DNA of 64,000 bases from Nyssa sinensis (lineage: Eukaryota; Streptophyta; Magnoliopsida; Cornales; Nyssaceae), in contig CM018052.1 of assembly GCA_008638375.1 (NCBI GenBank), forward strand, positions 5,864,506 to 5,928,505, written 5' to 3'. Below, one piece after another: positions 46,011-58,504 of the stretch. The notes below the pieces were generated by a model. That model was not told the DNA's origin, did not search any database, and saw only the letters and a program-made list of their open reading frames with translations. The position numbers and the translations under genes were made by a program. Numbering within the stretch: the stretch's first letter is position 1; the number at the start of each line of letters is the position of its first letter.

Positions 46011-49000
46011 GTCATGTTCCGATCCGTTTGTATTGTTTGTTCGATTCTGTTTTATTGTACTAGACTGCTTATGAAATGGATTTATAAAAATAGTTATTTT
46101 GAAATGAATAAATTATCCATGTGTCTTGGAAGCACAAACTGGTTTTGAAACCCATGATAGGGAATCTGTGTTACTCACTGGGCTTATTTAAGCTCACCCC
46201 ATTATTCTGACATTTTTCAGGAATTACCTCCATTGGATTAGAAGGTACTATGACATGACGTGAATAGGCTAAGTGGCATCGCAAGTAAGGATCTGACGGC
46301 ACTGAATTGTAGAGACTGGTTTATTGTGGATTGAACCTGGTTATTCTGGTGAGTGGTATGTTATGACTGACTTGACTGATATATATATAATAGACATGGC
46401 TCATGGAACTAATGGTACTCTAGAGATATTAGATCTGCTCTGTTGTTATATGCTTGATTTTAGATATGCTCTGAGATTAGAATTGTTGACTGACTGGATT
46501 TAGTCTTGCTCTGTGATGCATATTCTTATGATGGATAAGTGAGTTGCATTCCCGTGACACAAAGAAAAGTTTTAAATTCCGCTGCATCTGACCCTACAGT
46601 TGGAGTGCAATTTGTCGGAAAGTTCAGAATTTGCCTTTGGTTGGTCGCGTCGCGACTGACTGGCGGTCACGTCCTCGACATCCGCGTAGGGTGGGGTTCG
46701 GGATGTGACAGTTAAACTGGTTCACGTCTCCCTTGTCAAGGAAGACGATGAACAGTACCTGCGGGTCGGGTATCAGGTTAGTAGCAGTCCGGGTCCCGAC
46801 CATATAATGGATGGGTTCGAGCATAATCAACACGGTGTCGTTTTGGGGCGTTTCATTAAACTGACGTGGTAGACCGGCTTGAACCGGTTGGCTTTGGAAG
46901 ATTTGGGGCCGGTTCACTTAAACATAGGGCAAACCAATTGGTTTTTAGAATAAATTTTAAAGGAATTTCAAAAGTAACTATTAAACCGATGGGTTCAAGT
47001 TTAAACCTAAATCCAGTAGTTTCTGAAATTTCATTTTTACCCTTAATAGTTTGGTAAATTATAAAATAGCCAAGAAATTTAAATAAATAAAACTCTAACT
47101 TTGTTAAATTATAATTTGACCCCAACACTTTCGAATAATTCTGTTATGGCCTAGATTTTAAAGAATTAATTCAAATAAGCTCCTGAAAAATAATAAAATA
47201 ATTTATTTAATTATTTTATTGATTAGTAAAATGACTATTTTATCCTTGGACACTAAAACAAGTCAAACGAAGCCTAAATAAAATAAATAAATGGTGTATT
47301 TTCACTATTTCGGGCATTCTGGACTCAATAGTGAAATTCGTACTAGCAAACGAAGTACCAAAAAATGTGACGTGTGAAAGTATAAAATTACCAAAATGCC
47401 CTAATACAGTACGAAGCCCGAATAAAGTCTAAATTAGACGAAATTGATACCAATGAAGGCCCAAATAATTATAAACTTGTATGAATGACTAAATAATAAT
47501 TCGGGGTCAGAATATCATCAAATATGAAATGACCAAAATATTCCTAAGCATAGAAAATACAAAGTAAAGGCCGAATAAATTTGAAAAGAAGGCCAATCTG
47601 ATATAAAACATAATTATGGGGCTGAATAAGACTTCAGAACAACTAGAGTATAAAATAAAAAATGACCGATGTGTTCTGATGATCTAAAACAAATACCAAA
47701 TGAAGTCTAAAAAACTTAGAAATTTACATATAAGACATGACGAATATTCTGAGGACCACGATATGGTCCGAGACAAGAATGAAAAAATTACCATTGTGCC
47801 CCTAAGGTCAAATATGTGATTAATTGATAACAAATGAAGTCCAAATGACTTTAATTATAATTCTGACAACTACTAAACTGACTTATGAAATTTAACAGTC
47901 TAAGTTGAAACCCCATAAATGGGAAATAGAAAACCCTTAATTGAATAGACCAAGTTCAAAGGAACTTAAAACAATGCATAACAATGTTCGGGATTAAAAT
48001 GGGTAGTAATTCATTATGCAATATTTTTGAATCCATGATTATAGGATCACCTAAACGATGAAAATGAAAAGAAGTTATGGGATAACAATAGTGGTACCCG
48101 CATGAGAATGCGATGCTAAGAAATCGAGGTAAGTAACTCCTACGCTTTAATATGGTTTTTCCTAGCCAAGTCACATTTATTTTCATATGCTGCCAAATTT
48201 GTACTCTATCACTACCTAATGAGTTTGATTTGTCCGATTTGAGGCCAATCGACTTGTGATCATTGATTATGCCTGTACTTCAGATTTGATTTGCTTGCCT
48301 ATATCATTTGTGAACTTGATTGCTGATACTTGAGCATAATTGTACCAATCATGTATACCATATCATGATCTTGTGATATATCTTGTTGATAGAGATCTTG
48401 TTGTTCCACACACCTTATGGCTTGTTGATTGAGATTTTGGTTGTTTCACATAATTATATATCCTGTGTAAAATTTTATTGATCATGATATTCGGTAAATG
48501 CCCAAGGGTTGTGCTCAGTCACAATGGCCCATCTATTCACAGATTGTGTGGTGGACCCTTTGGGGTCTTATGTATCCTTCGGGGACTTGAGATGAAAGAG
48601 CTCTGGTGCTATGCAGTGATTCGGGTGAGGCTGGAACCGGGTGCATAAGGGCGCTGTCTAGACCAGTAAACCTCTGTGGTTCGAGTGAGGCTAGAAACGG
48701 GTGCGTAAGAACACTATCAGACCAGCAAACCCCTCAGTTGGAACCCCATCTAGATAAGCGTCGTTTGGGGTATACTGGGCGCCGGTTGTTTACGCAACTG
48801 TAGTATTAGAACTCGATAATGATATTTGTTGTATTCGTTGGATAATCATATTCTATGCCCTGTGAATGATCATATTGTGCAAGCATGATACACTTTGATT
48901 GGCTAATGTATTTATTGTGGCAGCAAAACATCATGTTAGGCTAGATCCCATTTTGCATGATTTGTCATCACTTTCCTGTATCATATTGTGGGATAAGCCT

Positions 49001-49587
49001 TTTGGATGCTTGGGTCATTATTGCTTTATCTTGGTGACTGGCTATGTGATATCTTTTCTTCTAGATTCTTGTGGACTAACCCTGACCTATGGCAAAGCTA
49101 GGAATTTACTTACTGAGCTAAGTTAGCTCACTCCTTACTAATGACCATTTTTCAGGTGGTCTTATGAGGGATGAAATGCAATGAGATAACTAGTGGAGCT
49201 AGTGAAGCATAAATGATTAACACTGATGATACGAACTCCAAGTTAAAGTTGGCCACATACTCTGTAAGGTTAAGTTCAAATTGTGTATTATAACATTGCA
49301 TCGTTAGTGATAAGGTTAACCTAGTATGTTGGATCACCATGATTAAATTGTACTTGGAGATATTCTGATTGTGGGTCATAGGAGGTGAGTTTTTAATCAA
49401 ATGAATTATATTGGTGTAACTTTCGCTTTAAGTAATTCAGTGATGTGTGATTATGTTGTAAAACAAAAAAAAAATGATGATATTTTTTCCACTCTTTTAC
49501 AGTTCATCTGATTTTGTACAGTTTATCCGAGTAGTAGTGTCGGTCACCAACTCCTAATCCACGTAGGGTGAGTTTCGAGTCGTGACA

Positions 49588-50867
49588 GAGAAAGAGGGAA
49601 AGAAAGAAATAAAAGTAATATATGATTTATTTAAGTTTAATAACATTATTTTAAAATATTTAAAAGAATTACAAGAATATTATTCTTAATTAACATAGTC
49701 TAATTTATTAAATTATTAATTCTTTTATTAGAATTTGTCTTGTAATTTATATGATTTTATTAATTTATTATTAAATTGATAGAGATGAATTTAACAAAAA
49801 AGTTTATTTTTTTAATTATTATATTTTTATTATTTTTATATTTATATTTATAGTTAAAGCTAATTATTTTATTACTTAATAATTAATATATTACTAAAAT
49901 TCTTTTATATTATTAGTATTAAATAGAGTAAAATACGTATATAATCATGTTAATTTTGTTTTACCATGTCAATTTCAAATTAATAGATTAAACGTGTCAT
50001 TCTCGAGTCATGGATCATGAAACATACTTTAATAAATAAGTCAATTTCAAATTAACCAGAACACGATACAAATAATAATGTTAATCATGTCTAACCCAAT
50101 TTTGACTTGAACACAATTAAACCCAATCCGAAACCTGTTAAATTCATATCATTTTTGAATCATGTTCGCAAGTGATATCCAATATTGTCAACCCTATTCA
50201 AATCGTGTTCTTGCAAATCATGTCTAATATTTTCAGACCTACTCATGGCCACCTACTTTGCTACCTTCTTCTGATTAGATTTTGTTTATAACGCAGTATT
50301 TTTTTCAATTCTTTCTGTAATCTAGGCATGATCTGTCAATCGCAACGGATGCCTCAAATTGAAGAAAGGAGAACTAGTGATTAGTTAGAGCGAGAAAAAC
50401 CAAGCCAAGCCAAAAAGAGCCATCATTCTTCGACCCAAGCGCTCATTATGCCTTCTTCTGCTCCTCACCAATATATAATACACAAAATGGGAAACAGAAG
50501 AAAATCAAATACAAAACTAACCCTCCCTTCATGGTGACCAAGAACTGAGCGAGCCTGGTTTTCATTATACCAATTCAAAAAAAAAAAAATTTGTTGGGAC
50601 GGCCAGGGATCTGTTTTACAAATTCCTTATCTATATTCAATAACGCTATTCCAATGTATAACTGTAATATGCTAATAGTTAAAAAGGAAAAATTAGGAGG
50701 TTAGGAGATTAATCCAAGGACAACAAGAACATACATATTATTGGTTCTACTACTAGGGAACACGCTTAAATCAGTATATCAGTGCAGACCCATCTCCCAA
50801 CATTATTGTCTATTAGTATTAATAATATTGGCCATAAAAGGACCCCTCCACTAAACCCTAAAACACT
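49588..50867. other. Intergenic AT-rich DNA downstream of the bZIP gene
   Basis: 49,588-50,280 is very AT-rich and then shows repeated CATGTC/CGTGTC-type phrases in a decayed repeat style, with no gene. 50,281-50,867 is probably 3' flank and 3' untranslated sequence of the minus-strand bZIP gene. An A run lies at about 50,578-50,590. No transposon ends found. Confidence 0.5.
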
Positions 50868-53400
50868 TTAAAAAGAACAATAAAAATAATAAAAAGAGAG
50901 ATGTCCAAGCTGCACCAAAACCTCTCGAGTAACGGAACTTGGTTTCATCCTTGACCTGGAAGCTTTGCATCTCTTGCTGATGACGAAGGATTTGAATATC
51001 TGATGTCCAAGTATCTTACTTCTTGTCCTTCTTGGAGCTAGACTTCCCTGATTTTTCTTGTCTAAGTTTTCGATAACTACTTCCACATTTGACTGGAACA
51101 GTCTGGGCAGAACAAGCAGGCAAACAAAGCCCAGGAACCAAAGCAGGGAACCCAACAGCAGGGATTCTGCATAATACCCAAGGTCAATACTAAGCCACAC
51201 ACATGAAATGAAATATGAAAATGTCATAATCAAGCACCATAAGCTTTGTCAAGGCCTGATGAAGATGATGGGCCTTTATTTTATTAGTTCTAGTAACAGA
51301 ACTAAGAAATAACCAAAGCCATACAGTAACAATCAGGATAATGTGAAGTCAATGAACCGCAAGCTCCAACAGGGCTTCACACTACTTTAAAAATGGAGTA
51401 TATATGATTAACAGATATTAAGATACAAGCTAGCTAATTACTAATCCAGTCCATCAAACAAATGGAAGCAACTCCCCTCAAATGAATGTCCCAATAACGC
51501 TTTATTGTGACTTCCAAAATTATAAAGCAAATTAATTAGCAATGACGCAAGGTTTAATTATTTCAGGAATCACTTCGACTAATGATAGAAGGCTGAAAAT
51601 ACTAATTCGTAAAAACAAAGTTCAAGCTTGGATTGGTCAGCACTCGGCAGCTTGTCACAAGCCACAGACAAACCAAGCTGATCAATTTAGTATATAAACA
51701 ATTCCAAAGATATTTCACCTGGGTTAACAAACAATTGAAAGGCAAAAGCTGTAACAACACAGGCCCATAAACATTTTCAATCCCATTGGCTCCCTCAGGT
51801 TCTTCTATTGAAAATAAATAAGATATCAAGAACACATTGGATGTTGAATTTCAAGAAGCAATTGTAATTTTAATACCTAAGCACAAAAACAAGTGCAATA
51901 ATGAGAATGAGGGCAGGTTGTGCCAGTTCTACAGGTTGAAACTAACAGTGTTAAGAGGGAGGCTTCAGCATTGTAGCTGGCACTAAACTTAAATTAGAGG
52001 ATTCAGGAACAAACAGAGTGACAACAGACTTGAAAATCCTAACATGTTCCTGAAGAGATCAAAATTGCAATTGAAGATCTTACCAGAAAATGAGGAATTA
52101 GGGGAAGGTTAGCTCCTACACGGATGTTTGTGGACATGATTCTTCTCTAAGGGGTGGTCATCTAGACTGTAGCACCGATTGGGATTGAAAAGATATGAAA
52201 GTTGAATTTTCTAGGTCAACCAACGAAGAAAATGATAGCAAAAAGTTTAGAAGACTCAAAACCTAGCTATATGTCAGTCAAACATCCACAAATGAAGCTT
52301 AAACTAAACTCAATCGTGTGAGCATCCTCATGCAAGCTTGAGCAGCATGCATATAAGCTCGAGCTTTATAGCCGAATATCCATCCAACCAAGACATGCCT
52401 CCACTGGAGTAATGCCAAAACTGTACGTTGATCTCTTCGAACAGATTAGAAACACATGCTTGGACACAATGGTGACAAACAAAGAATGGCAAAGAAAGCA
52501 AGGGCAAGGTGGTTTGTGTTTCGTACCCAACAAGAGCACAGCAGACTCCTGCTTGGTCATGGTAGCATCAAAGGCCTTGCTTTTCTGCAAGGAAAGTCGT
52601 AGCCCTTGGTTCTCTGCAAAACAGCACTGGAGTAACATCCCCAGCCTCTTGCATTCCCCCTCTAAGTACCTACTCTTCATCTCCAGATCCCTCACATACA
52701 TCTTCTTTCTTTCTCTTGATCTCATTGCAGCAACTCTGTTTCTAAACAGCCTGAAAATACAGTAAATCAAGAATTTACATACAACCCAAATTACTGCATG
52801 CGCGTATAAAAGAGATAACAATTTTCTTGACAATTAATACAAGAAATGAAATCCTCCATATAAATTACACAGAATTTGACAAGTAAATACTTAAAACATT
52901 CAATATTAAGATTATTCAAACAGAAAGAGTAGAATCTATCACTAAAGAGCAAAGCAACAAAACCCTAATTCATGCTACCTTTTCCGTTTCTTACTGATCG
53001 GATCGCCGCCGCCGTCTTTGTTCTCCTTGATCGGAAGGACATCGACCTCCTCGGAAGCAAACGAATTCTTGCCGTTAGAAAGATCAACGACTGCACCAGA
53101 TTGGTCGGAGCCAACAGGCGAATCAAGAAGAATATCGGACAAGAAATTATCAGGAATTTTCGACTGTTCCACAACAATATTACGATTGTCATAATCGTCA
53201 TCTTTCATCAACAAGTGCTCGATCTCGCCGATCGACAAAGGAGACGGATTCGAGAACTCGTTGACTGAACCATCGACCGGTAAATCCGAAAGAAGAGATG
53301 GATCTACATCGAAATTGAGATCCCAATCGATTTGTTCCATGATTTCATTAGCTAGAAATCCAGAATCAACCGAGCTGTTTGAAAAATTGAAGTCCGACAT
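50868..53400 (-). CDS. bZIP60: bZIP60-type ER-stress transcription factor, three exons
   Basis: Exons on the minus strand: 53,400-52,979, 52,750-52,527 and 51,166-50,868; GT-AG at both introns (AAAAG/GTAGCA...TTTTCAG/GCTG; TTGG/GTACG...TATGCAG/AATCC). The joined frame gives 314 residues, close to Arabidopsis bZIP60 (about 295). An acidic N-terminal half is followed at about 137-157 by KKRKRLFRNRVAAMRSRERK, which has the bZIP N-x7-R signature. The zipper reads YVRDLEMKSRYLEGECKRLG, then MTKQESAVLLLESLLLGSLL into a membrane segment at about 218-238. In plants the unspliced protein is held in the ER membrane; IRE1 cuts its mRNA under ER stress and the reframed protein enters the nucleus to switch on chaperone genes. 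No disabling mutation seen. Confidence 0.93.
51016..51130 (-). other. Alternative frame of bZIP60 exon 3 (IRE1-spliced C-terminus)
   Basis: Within exon 3, the frame reached by removing 20 or 23 bases reads without stops from about 51,130 to TAA at 51,018-51,016. It ends in a Lys/Arg-rich tail (RKLRQEKSGKSSSKKDKK) with no membrane segment. IRE1 splicing of plant bZIP60-type mRNAs has this effect: it swaps the membrane tail for a soluble one with a nuclear-localisation character. CNGNNG loop candidates (CTGCTG, CTGTTG) lie at 51,161-51,153. The second cut site, near the TTCCTGGG at about 51,137-51,130, is not certain. Confidence 0.72.
51167..52526 (-). other. Intron 2 of bZIP60 (1,360 bp)
   Basis: Bounded by GTACG and TATGCAG on the minus strand. 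AT-rich. I see no nested element or exon in it. Intron 1 (52,978-52,751) is 228 bp. Confidence 0.85.
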
Positions 53401-53460
53401 ATAGAAGTAAGAATAAACAAAATATTTACAGGGGTTAGGGTTAATATTTCAATAACCGAC

Positions 53461-53505
53461 TTTATAGAGACGCTATCTTGGAGGCTAAGGAAACTGACGG
53501 ACGTG
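53461..53505 (-). promoter_or_regulatory. Core promoter of bZIP60: TATA box and upstream ACGT element
   Basis: On the minus strand TCTATAAAG (TATAAA at 53,466-53,461) lies about 60 bases before the ATG, leaving a short 5' leader. About 35 bases further upstream a CACGT core (53,505-53,501) lies in TACACGTCCG. bZIP60 genes in other plants respond to ER stress through ACGT-containing elements; that this one does is inferred. Confidence 0.5.
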
Positions 53506-53909
53506 TACGCGGCTTTCAACAAATTATTTTTATTTTTTTGTGTAAAAGATTGACTACTCCCAACATTTACAAAGAAAGGTTTGGTTCTGGAGAATTTATT
53601 AGATGTTCCCGGCGATCTGAATGGCTCTAATTAAACTCCCAAGTTTTTATTATTATTATACATTAAAAGTATATCATTTAAATTGATAAAAGTATGATAA
53701 ACAAACCATCTATATAATTTCACGTACATCATTAAATAAAATAAATTTTTTTTATAAAAAAAATTATAATAATTTCATTTTTTTAAAAAAAATCAATTGA
53801 ATCTCAAAAATAAAATTATTATATGTATCCCAAGTCACACAATGCACCTTTAACATAGCTATACACATCCCAAATTGGCGCAGTCCCGTGCATAATTAAT
53901 GGCCTCTAA
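53506..53909. other. Upstream flank of bZIP60, AT-rich, no gene
   Basis: T- and A-rich intergenic sequence with homopolymer runs near 53,745-53,795. Nothing recognisable apart from possible promoter sequence. Confidence 0.5.
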
Positions 53910-53926
53910 ATATTTTTAAAATATTT

Positions 53927-54126
53927 TTTTTGGTAGATAGAATATTTTGGGTTAACTTGCGCACCAAATTAAGTCTTTACTGCATAAACAAGCCTTTCAA
54001 AACAGAACTTTTATTTTGTTGTTCGTGGCCCTAAGAGTTGCTAACGAGAGAATCGAACCCAAGATGTTAGGATGGTAAGTCCCTAAACTCCCAATCTAAT
54101 GCCATCTTAGCTAACCCATTAGGGTT
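53927..54126 (-). mobile_element. tRNA-derived SINE with 17-bp target duplication
   Basis: On the minus strand it begins near CCCTAATGGGTTAGCTAAGA (A-box-like TTAGCTAAGATGG) and has GGGTTCGATTCTC (B-box-like). It ends CTATCTACCAAAAA. It is flanked by ATATTTTTAAAATATTT (53,910-53,926) and ATATTTTCAAAATATTT (54,127-54,143), 16 of 17 bases identical. Pol III-type boxes, an A-rich 3' end and a long duplication together support a SINE of about 200 bp. Confidence 0.75.
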
Positions 54127-54299
54127 ATATTTTCAAAATATTTGTTGATGATCCTAAAGTATTCTATAATTTTGTTACAATTTTTAAATATTTTATTGAA
54201 TTATTCAAAATTATCCAAATTAGGTTAAAATTAGTAAATATGGTCAACAGTAGACTCAACAAGGTCCTTGCTCCAAACTCAATACACTTCTAACAGCTC

Positions 54300-55745
54300 A
54301 AGTTTCTTGTAAATAATTGTTAGTCTGAAAGATTTTCATCCAACAACATCTTAAATATTTTGATGATAATAAGGTTTTGTTTATATGGATTAATGTTTTA
54401 TCTAGTGATAATGCAAATAGGTCATCTAAGTCACAGAAGATTGTTGTCCAAGAAATGACAAAATTCATCAAATAATATAATTTTACTCAAAGCAGAAGTT
54501 CCAAAGCCAAAATCCAATTAAATGGAATGCTTTTATAATGATTCAAGCAAATGGACACACTCATACCCAAGGAATTAAGACAAGTCAAGTGAAGACTTTT
54601 ATTTTTTTTTATTTTGGGTTTTGAGTGAATTAAGTTTAGATTGATCATTAAGCTTAAGCTCTTAATATTTAAAATGATCAACTAGAACTAATCATAAAAT
54701 AATTTTTCAAATCAACACATTAATATACTTTAATTTTTGAAAAAAAAGGAACATTGGTGAAAAATAAGCAAGAAAGCTTAAATTGTCAAAACTAGTTGAT
54801 TGATTTTTATGCCTTATTTTTATACTATCAAAACCAGTCGACCAATTCTAAGAACCAATTGACTAAGTGACCATTTTTGTACACACATTGGACCTATTGT
54901 CCAAACTAGTTGACCAACTAATATAATCAATTGATTGACTTTCAAAAGAAAAAATAATGTACCAAAGAACTAGGTGACTAGCTCCAAGAATCAGTCGACT
55001 GGATATTCTTGAACACCTTAACCTCAAACTCTTTGGACAAATTAGTTGAGCTGATCAGTCAACTAGATCTTCATCCAATCGATTGATTGGTGCAACGAGT
55101 CAACTATTTTTGTCGATCTAGCAATCGAAAATTCAAACTTTGAACATATGAAAAAATGTGAGAATAGCTCTATTTTGAATTCAACAATCATATTCTTTAA
55201 AGAGTTATAAATAGAGGTTCTTTATAACATTTATTTCTATCTTTTTACAAGTTTTAACTTCTACATCCTTGTTTTAGACTTTAATTCTCATTATTTAAAA
55301 TCTAGATTTAAAAGTTCTAGTTAACTTAAATACTTTGAGCTTACACTTGATTAATATTTAGAGAGTGAGCATTTATTGTACCAATCAACTCTTTAAGAGA
55401 GTACTTATTGGTAAATAACTTTGTATCTTTTCATTATGGTGAGAATTGCGGGTAGATGCTACTCTTGTAAGGCAAAATGGAATATTTTGCTGGGCAAAAA
55501 GATAGGAGCTTTTGTTGTAAAGGTTTGACATCAACCTACGAAGTAGATCAAGATAGTGAAAAAACTCAAGTGGAGATGCTTGAATCGATGACGAAGGAAA
55601 ATTTTCAAACCTCATAAAAATTGTTGTATTTTCTTTCTCTACTCTTTTACATACTTGTACATATCTTGCATTCATTTTTAAATTTTATAAAAGTTATTAA
55701 TATTTACAAAATACCATATTCACCCCCCTCTAGAATAAATATATG
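54300..55745 (+). mobile_element. Probable relic LTR of a copia/SIRE-like element
   Basis: Near the left end TTTTGATGATAATAAGG resembles the opening of SIRE-type LTRs. The middle contains many TTGACTA/GTCGACT-like phrases. Near the right end CATATTCACCCCCCTCTAGA is a phrase common at the end of copia LTRs. No primer site, partner LTR, duplication or pol is visible, so the boundaries are approximate. Frames here (54,487-54,681 and 55,385-55,675) are not genes. Confidence 0.4.
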
Positions 55746-56756
55746 GACAACAATAACCATCGTAAAATAAACCACTTAATTTCACATGTAAACAATTAGA
55801 AAACTAGTACATTATAAATTTTTTTAATAAACATTTAATTATTCGTATAACTTTGAGCTTTTCCTCCCTAATCATTAAATTCATAATATTAAATATGATT
55901 TTTCTACTAAGTTTTATAATTTTTCTGAATTAGTTTTCTAATTTTTCTTAAAATTTTAAGGTTAATTTGTTAAAGAAAACTTAGTAGTAATTAATATAGG
56001 ATGTTAATGGGTTGGTGATCTAGCCCACTACGTATGAGCATTGTATCCCAAACCCACTTTGTTAAAAACACATATTTGTTTTGAGACTTATCTAAGATTT
56101 CACTTCCCTTTGTAAATTTTTTTAATGGTACAATTTAAATCATCCGCCCTATTCTTGATGTTAGGCTCGTTGTTGTAATTGGCTAATCTGGTTTTTTTTT
56201 TAAAATGATTTGTTGTAATTGTAACTTAGTCCTAGGCTTAGCTTCTCTCAAGCTCCCATTCCTCTCCAAGAAGGCTCAAGCTTCATTGTTGTGCACATCA
56301 TCCAGTCTTCTTGGGACATGAGAGGTATATTGGACTTTGTTATGATTTGGATCTTAGACACTCACACATGTCATGAATAGCATATTATATATCCTTATTC
56401 TCATGTGTGTACTTGGATTGTGAAACATTTTCCCAGGAATTTTTTTGAAAATCGTGACTTTTACTTTTAGAAAATTGTCATCACAATTCAACGAAGGCTT
56501 AGTTTCTGGTGGTCGTTGGAACGACCATAGGTTCGTTTGAACGAGCTCCAGAAACTACTCATTCGAGCATTGTTTGATTTGGTCTTAAGCCTTCAAATCT
56601 AATGAGCACCAAAATGTGTTCGTTTGATGATCGTTTGATTGTCGTTCAAACGGAAGCTAGTTCATTCGAACGAACATGCCCTCATTCGAACAAGCTATGC
56701 AAAAACATAATAATTTTCTATTTTAAAACTTTTGGTTGAGATTCGCAAACTTTATA
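55746..56756. other. Intergenic DNA with TTCGTTTGAACGA-like short repeats
   Basis: No gene found. 56,500-56,700 holds several direct and inverted versions of TTCGTTTGAACGA / TTCGAACGAAC, like those seen in some decayed plant LTRs. I cannot assign it to an element. Confidence 0.45.
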
Positions 56757-57785
56757 TGTCACGACTCGAAACCCACCCTATGCAGATTGGGGATTGCGGG
56801 GTCGACCCTCTGGTCATCCTTACATTTTCTTTTATTTGGATCCATAAAAATAGTGTGAAATTTAAACAATTTAAACATTTATACAGCAGAAGTCAATATA
56901 ATAAAGTTAAGTGTTTTATAAATCCTAAAATTATTACTTCTAGGTGGTGAATACATAGGAGAGCTAAGACATCATTTCTATTACATTTCTCAAAATGCTC
57001 TTTATAGCTTGCAAGCTCCTACAGTCTGCTTGCAGCGTCCTTTCCTGAAACAAGTATGTAAGTCTAAATGAGCTAACAAAGCTCAGTAAGCAAAATCCCT
57101 TCTCTCTGCCATGGGTCAGGGTCAATATAGAAAAAAACATATTCCAAGATAAATAAGGATGTGATAATGATAGCCAGTCATAAAATAAAATGCTACAATA
57201 GCTAATCTGAAGGTGAAATGCCATAATAGCCAATCAAGACAATAAAGGGTTACAATAACCAATCATTGATAAGTGAGGATCAAAAGGCACAAGGTATATG
57301 AATCATCAATAGGGATCTAGCCAAAACAATAGATATACTGCCACAATCGATAGATAACCAATCAATCGTAAATCAATAAACTTTCAACTTATGATCATTC
57401 AACATTTGATGCACATTCTATTTAGGGCTTGGCACACCCTCGATTAATACTCAGTGCGTTTCTTTATGCCATCAAAACTCAGTGCGTTTCTTTACGCCAT
57501 CAATACTCATTGCATTTCTTTATGCCATCAAAACTCAATGCGTTTTTTACGCCATCAATACTCATTACGTTTCTTTATGGCATCAAAACTCAATGCGTAT
57601 TTTTACGCCATCAATACCCATTACGTTTCTTCACGCCATCAAAACTCATTGTTTTTTCTTATGCCATCAATTTCTTTACGCCATCAAAACTCATTGTGTT
57701 TTCTTATGCCATCAATACTCATTGCGTTTCTTTACGCCATCAAATTTTAGTATGTATATAATGCCATTATTGCCATAGGTCCATT
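56757..57785 (-). mobile_element. Giant LTR unit G (minus), 3'-end part
   Basis: Starts TGTCACGACTCGAAACCCAC, the reverse complement of the ends of D and F. It continues in reverse register with the last 1 kb of F, for example the AGCTAAGTTAGCTCACTCCT region of F against 57,060-57,100. It is interrupted at 57,785 by unit F and resumes at 62,171. The flanking duplication of G cannot be checked because its other end is outside the window. Confidence 0.75.
57440..57750. repeat. 28-bp tandem array in unit G (about 11 copies)
   Basis: GCCATCAA recurs every 28 bases (57,468, 57,496, 57,524 ...), with a TTTCTTTAYGCCATCAAAAC core that alternates with a version carrying ATACTCATT. Since 28 is not a multiple of 3, each + frame cycles through the same three readings; this gives three overlapping stop-free frames of about 100 codons that are not genes. 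Confidence 0.85.
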
Positions 57786-58283
57786 TGTAACGCCCCGACC
57801 TTGATTAATTTATAATTAGTTCGTTAATTATTAATTAGAAACAACATAAAGAATAATTAAGAAAATTTCTCGATTGTTACGGTAGACCAAAAAAATAATT
57901 AAATACGTCAAGAGGGGACGATGAGGACTAGATCACGAAAACAATAGAGTGACACAACTTCGGTTTGTGAAATCGATGCATGAAGAAAAATAAATCTAAA
58001 TATGACTACGATTTATAAAACCGATATATGAAGGAATGAATAATAATTACAAATACATGAAGAAGCAAATAACAATTTAAATACATCACGAAAATTACGG
58101 GGGAAATACACATAATAAGAGACTTCGAAAATTGAACCCATCTTAGATATGAAATAGCCATAAGAAACTGACTCACAAAAAGAGGAATAGGAAGGAAAAT
58201 AAAAGGGAAAAAGCCAAAATATGTATTTTTGATTGCCAAACGAGGCATAAGTCAAAAGTGAGGGAAATGCTCATAAATGCAAC

Positions 58284-58358
58284 CAATGGGTTTTGAACCC
58301 TCGACCAAAACCAATGAAGCACTCTAGTCCCAAAAAAATTACCACTTGGGCTACCAAC
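58284..58358 (-). other. tRNA-like module in unit F
   Basis: Minus strand: GTAGCCCAAGTGGTAA and GGTTCAAAACCCATTGG. Nearly the same as in D, at the same distance from the LTR start. Confidence 0.45.
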
Positions 58359-58365
58359 CATTTTT

Positions 58366-58400
<35 letters not shown>

Positions 58401-58464
58401 TAAATAATTTTCCTCCACCACCCAAATTGACCAATGAAATTTCATGCAACTAAGTTAATATATA

Positions 58465-58504
<40 letters not shown>

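Larger units (their letters stand above)
41301..46710 (+). mobile_element. Giant solo LTR unit E, 5,410 bp, intact ends
   Basis: TGTAACACCC to GGGATGTGACA, flanked by GTTAA at 41,296-41,300 and 46,711-46,715. Both flanks are unit D sequence. This is the cleanest copy of the GGGATGTGACA subtype. In order it holds a second terminus-like motif near 41,447, an antisense tRNA-like module, GA/TA-rich sequence, a gene-like stretch ending near 43,300, the 145-bp and 134-bp arrays, a CCGTT-rich array and the end. No protein domains. Solo LTR is the simplest reading, since it lacks a second terminus, primer site and polypurine tract. Confidence 0.8.
33363..49587 (+). mobile_element. Giant 3' LTR unit D, interrupted by a LINE and by unit E
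   Basis: Starts TGTAATACCCCGACC after a polypurine tract and ends GTTTCGAGTCGTGACA at 49,587. The LTR pieces are 33,363 to about 33,880, about 40,317-41,300 and 46,711-49,587, roughly 4.4 kb in total. The last piece matches the end of F in order, for example GTGCTCAGTCACAATGGCCC at 48,511 and near 61,225. It ends in the CGAGTCGTGACA subtype shared with F and G. No 5' partner LTR or flanking duplication is visible. Confidence 0.7.

Noticed and set aside
49930..50250. Possible DNA transposon or MITE with CGTGTC-type repeats
   Set aside because: No terminal inverted repeats or target duplication identified.
52412..52765. 117-residue plus-strand ORF over bZIP exon 2
   Set aside because: Shadow of the real minus-strand exon, which has the bZIP signature and correct splice sites.
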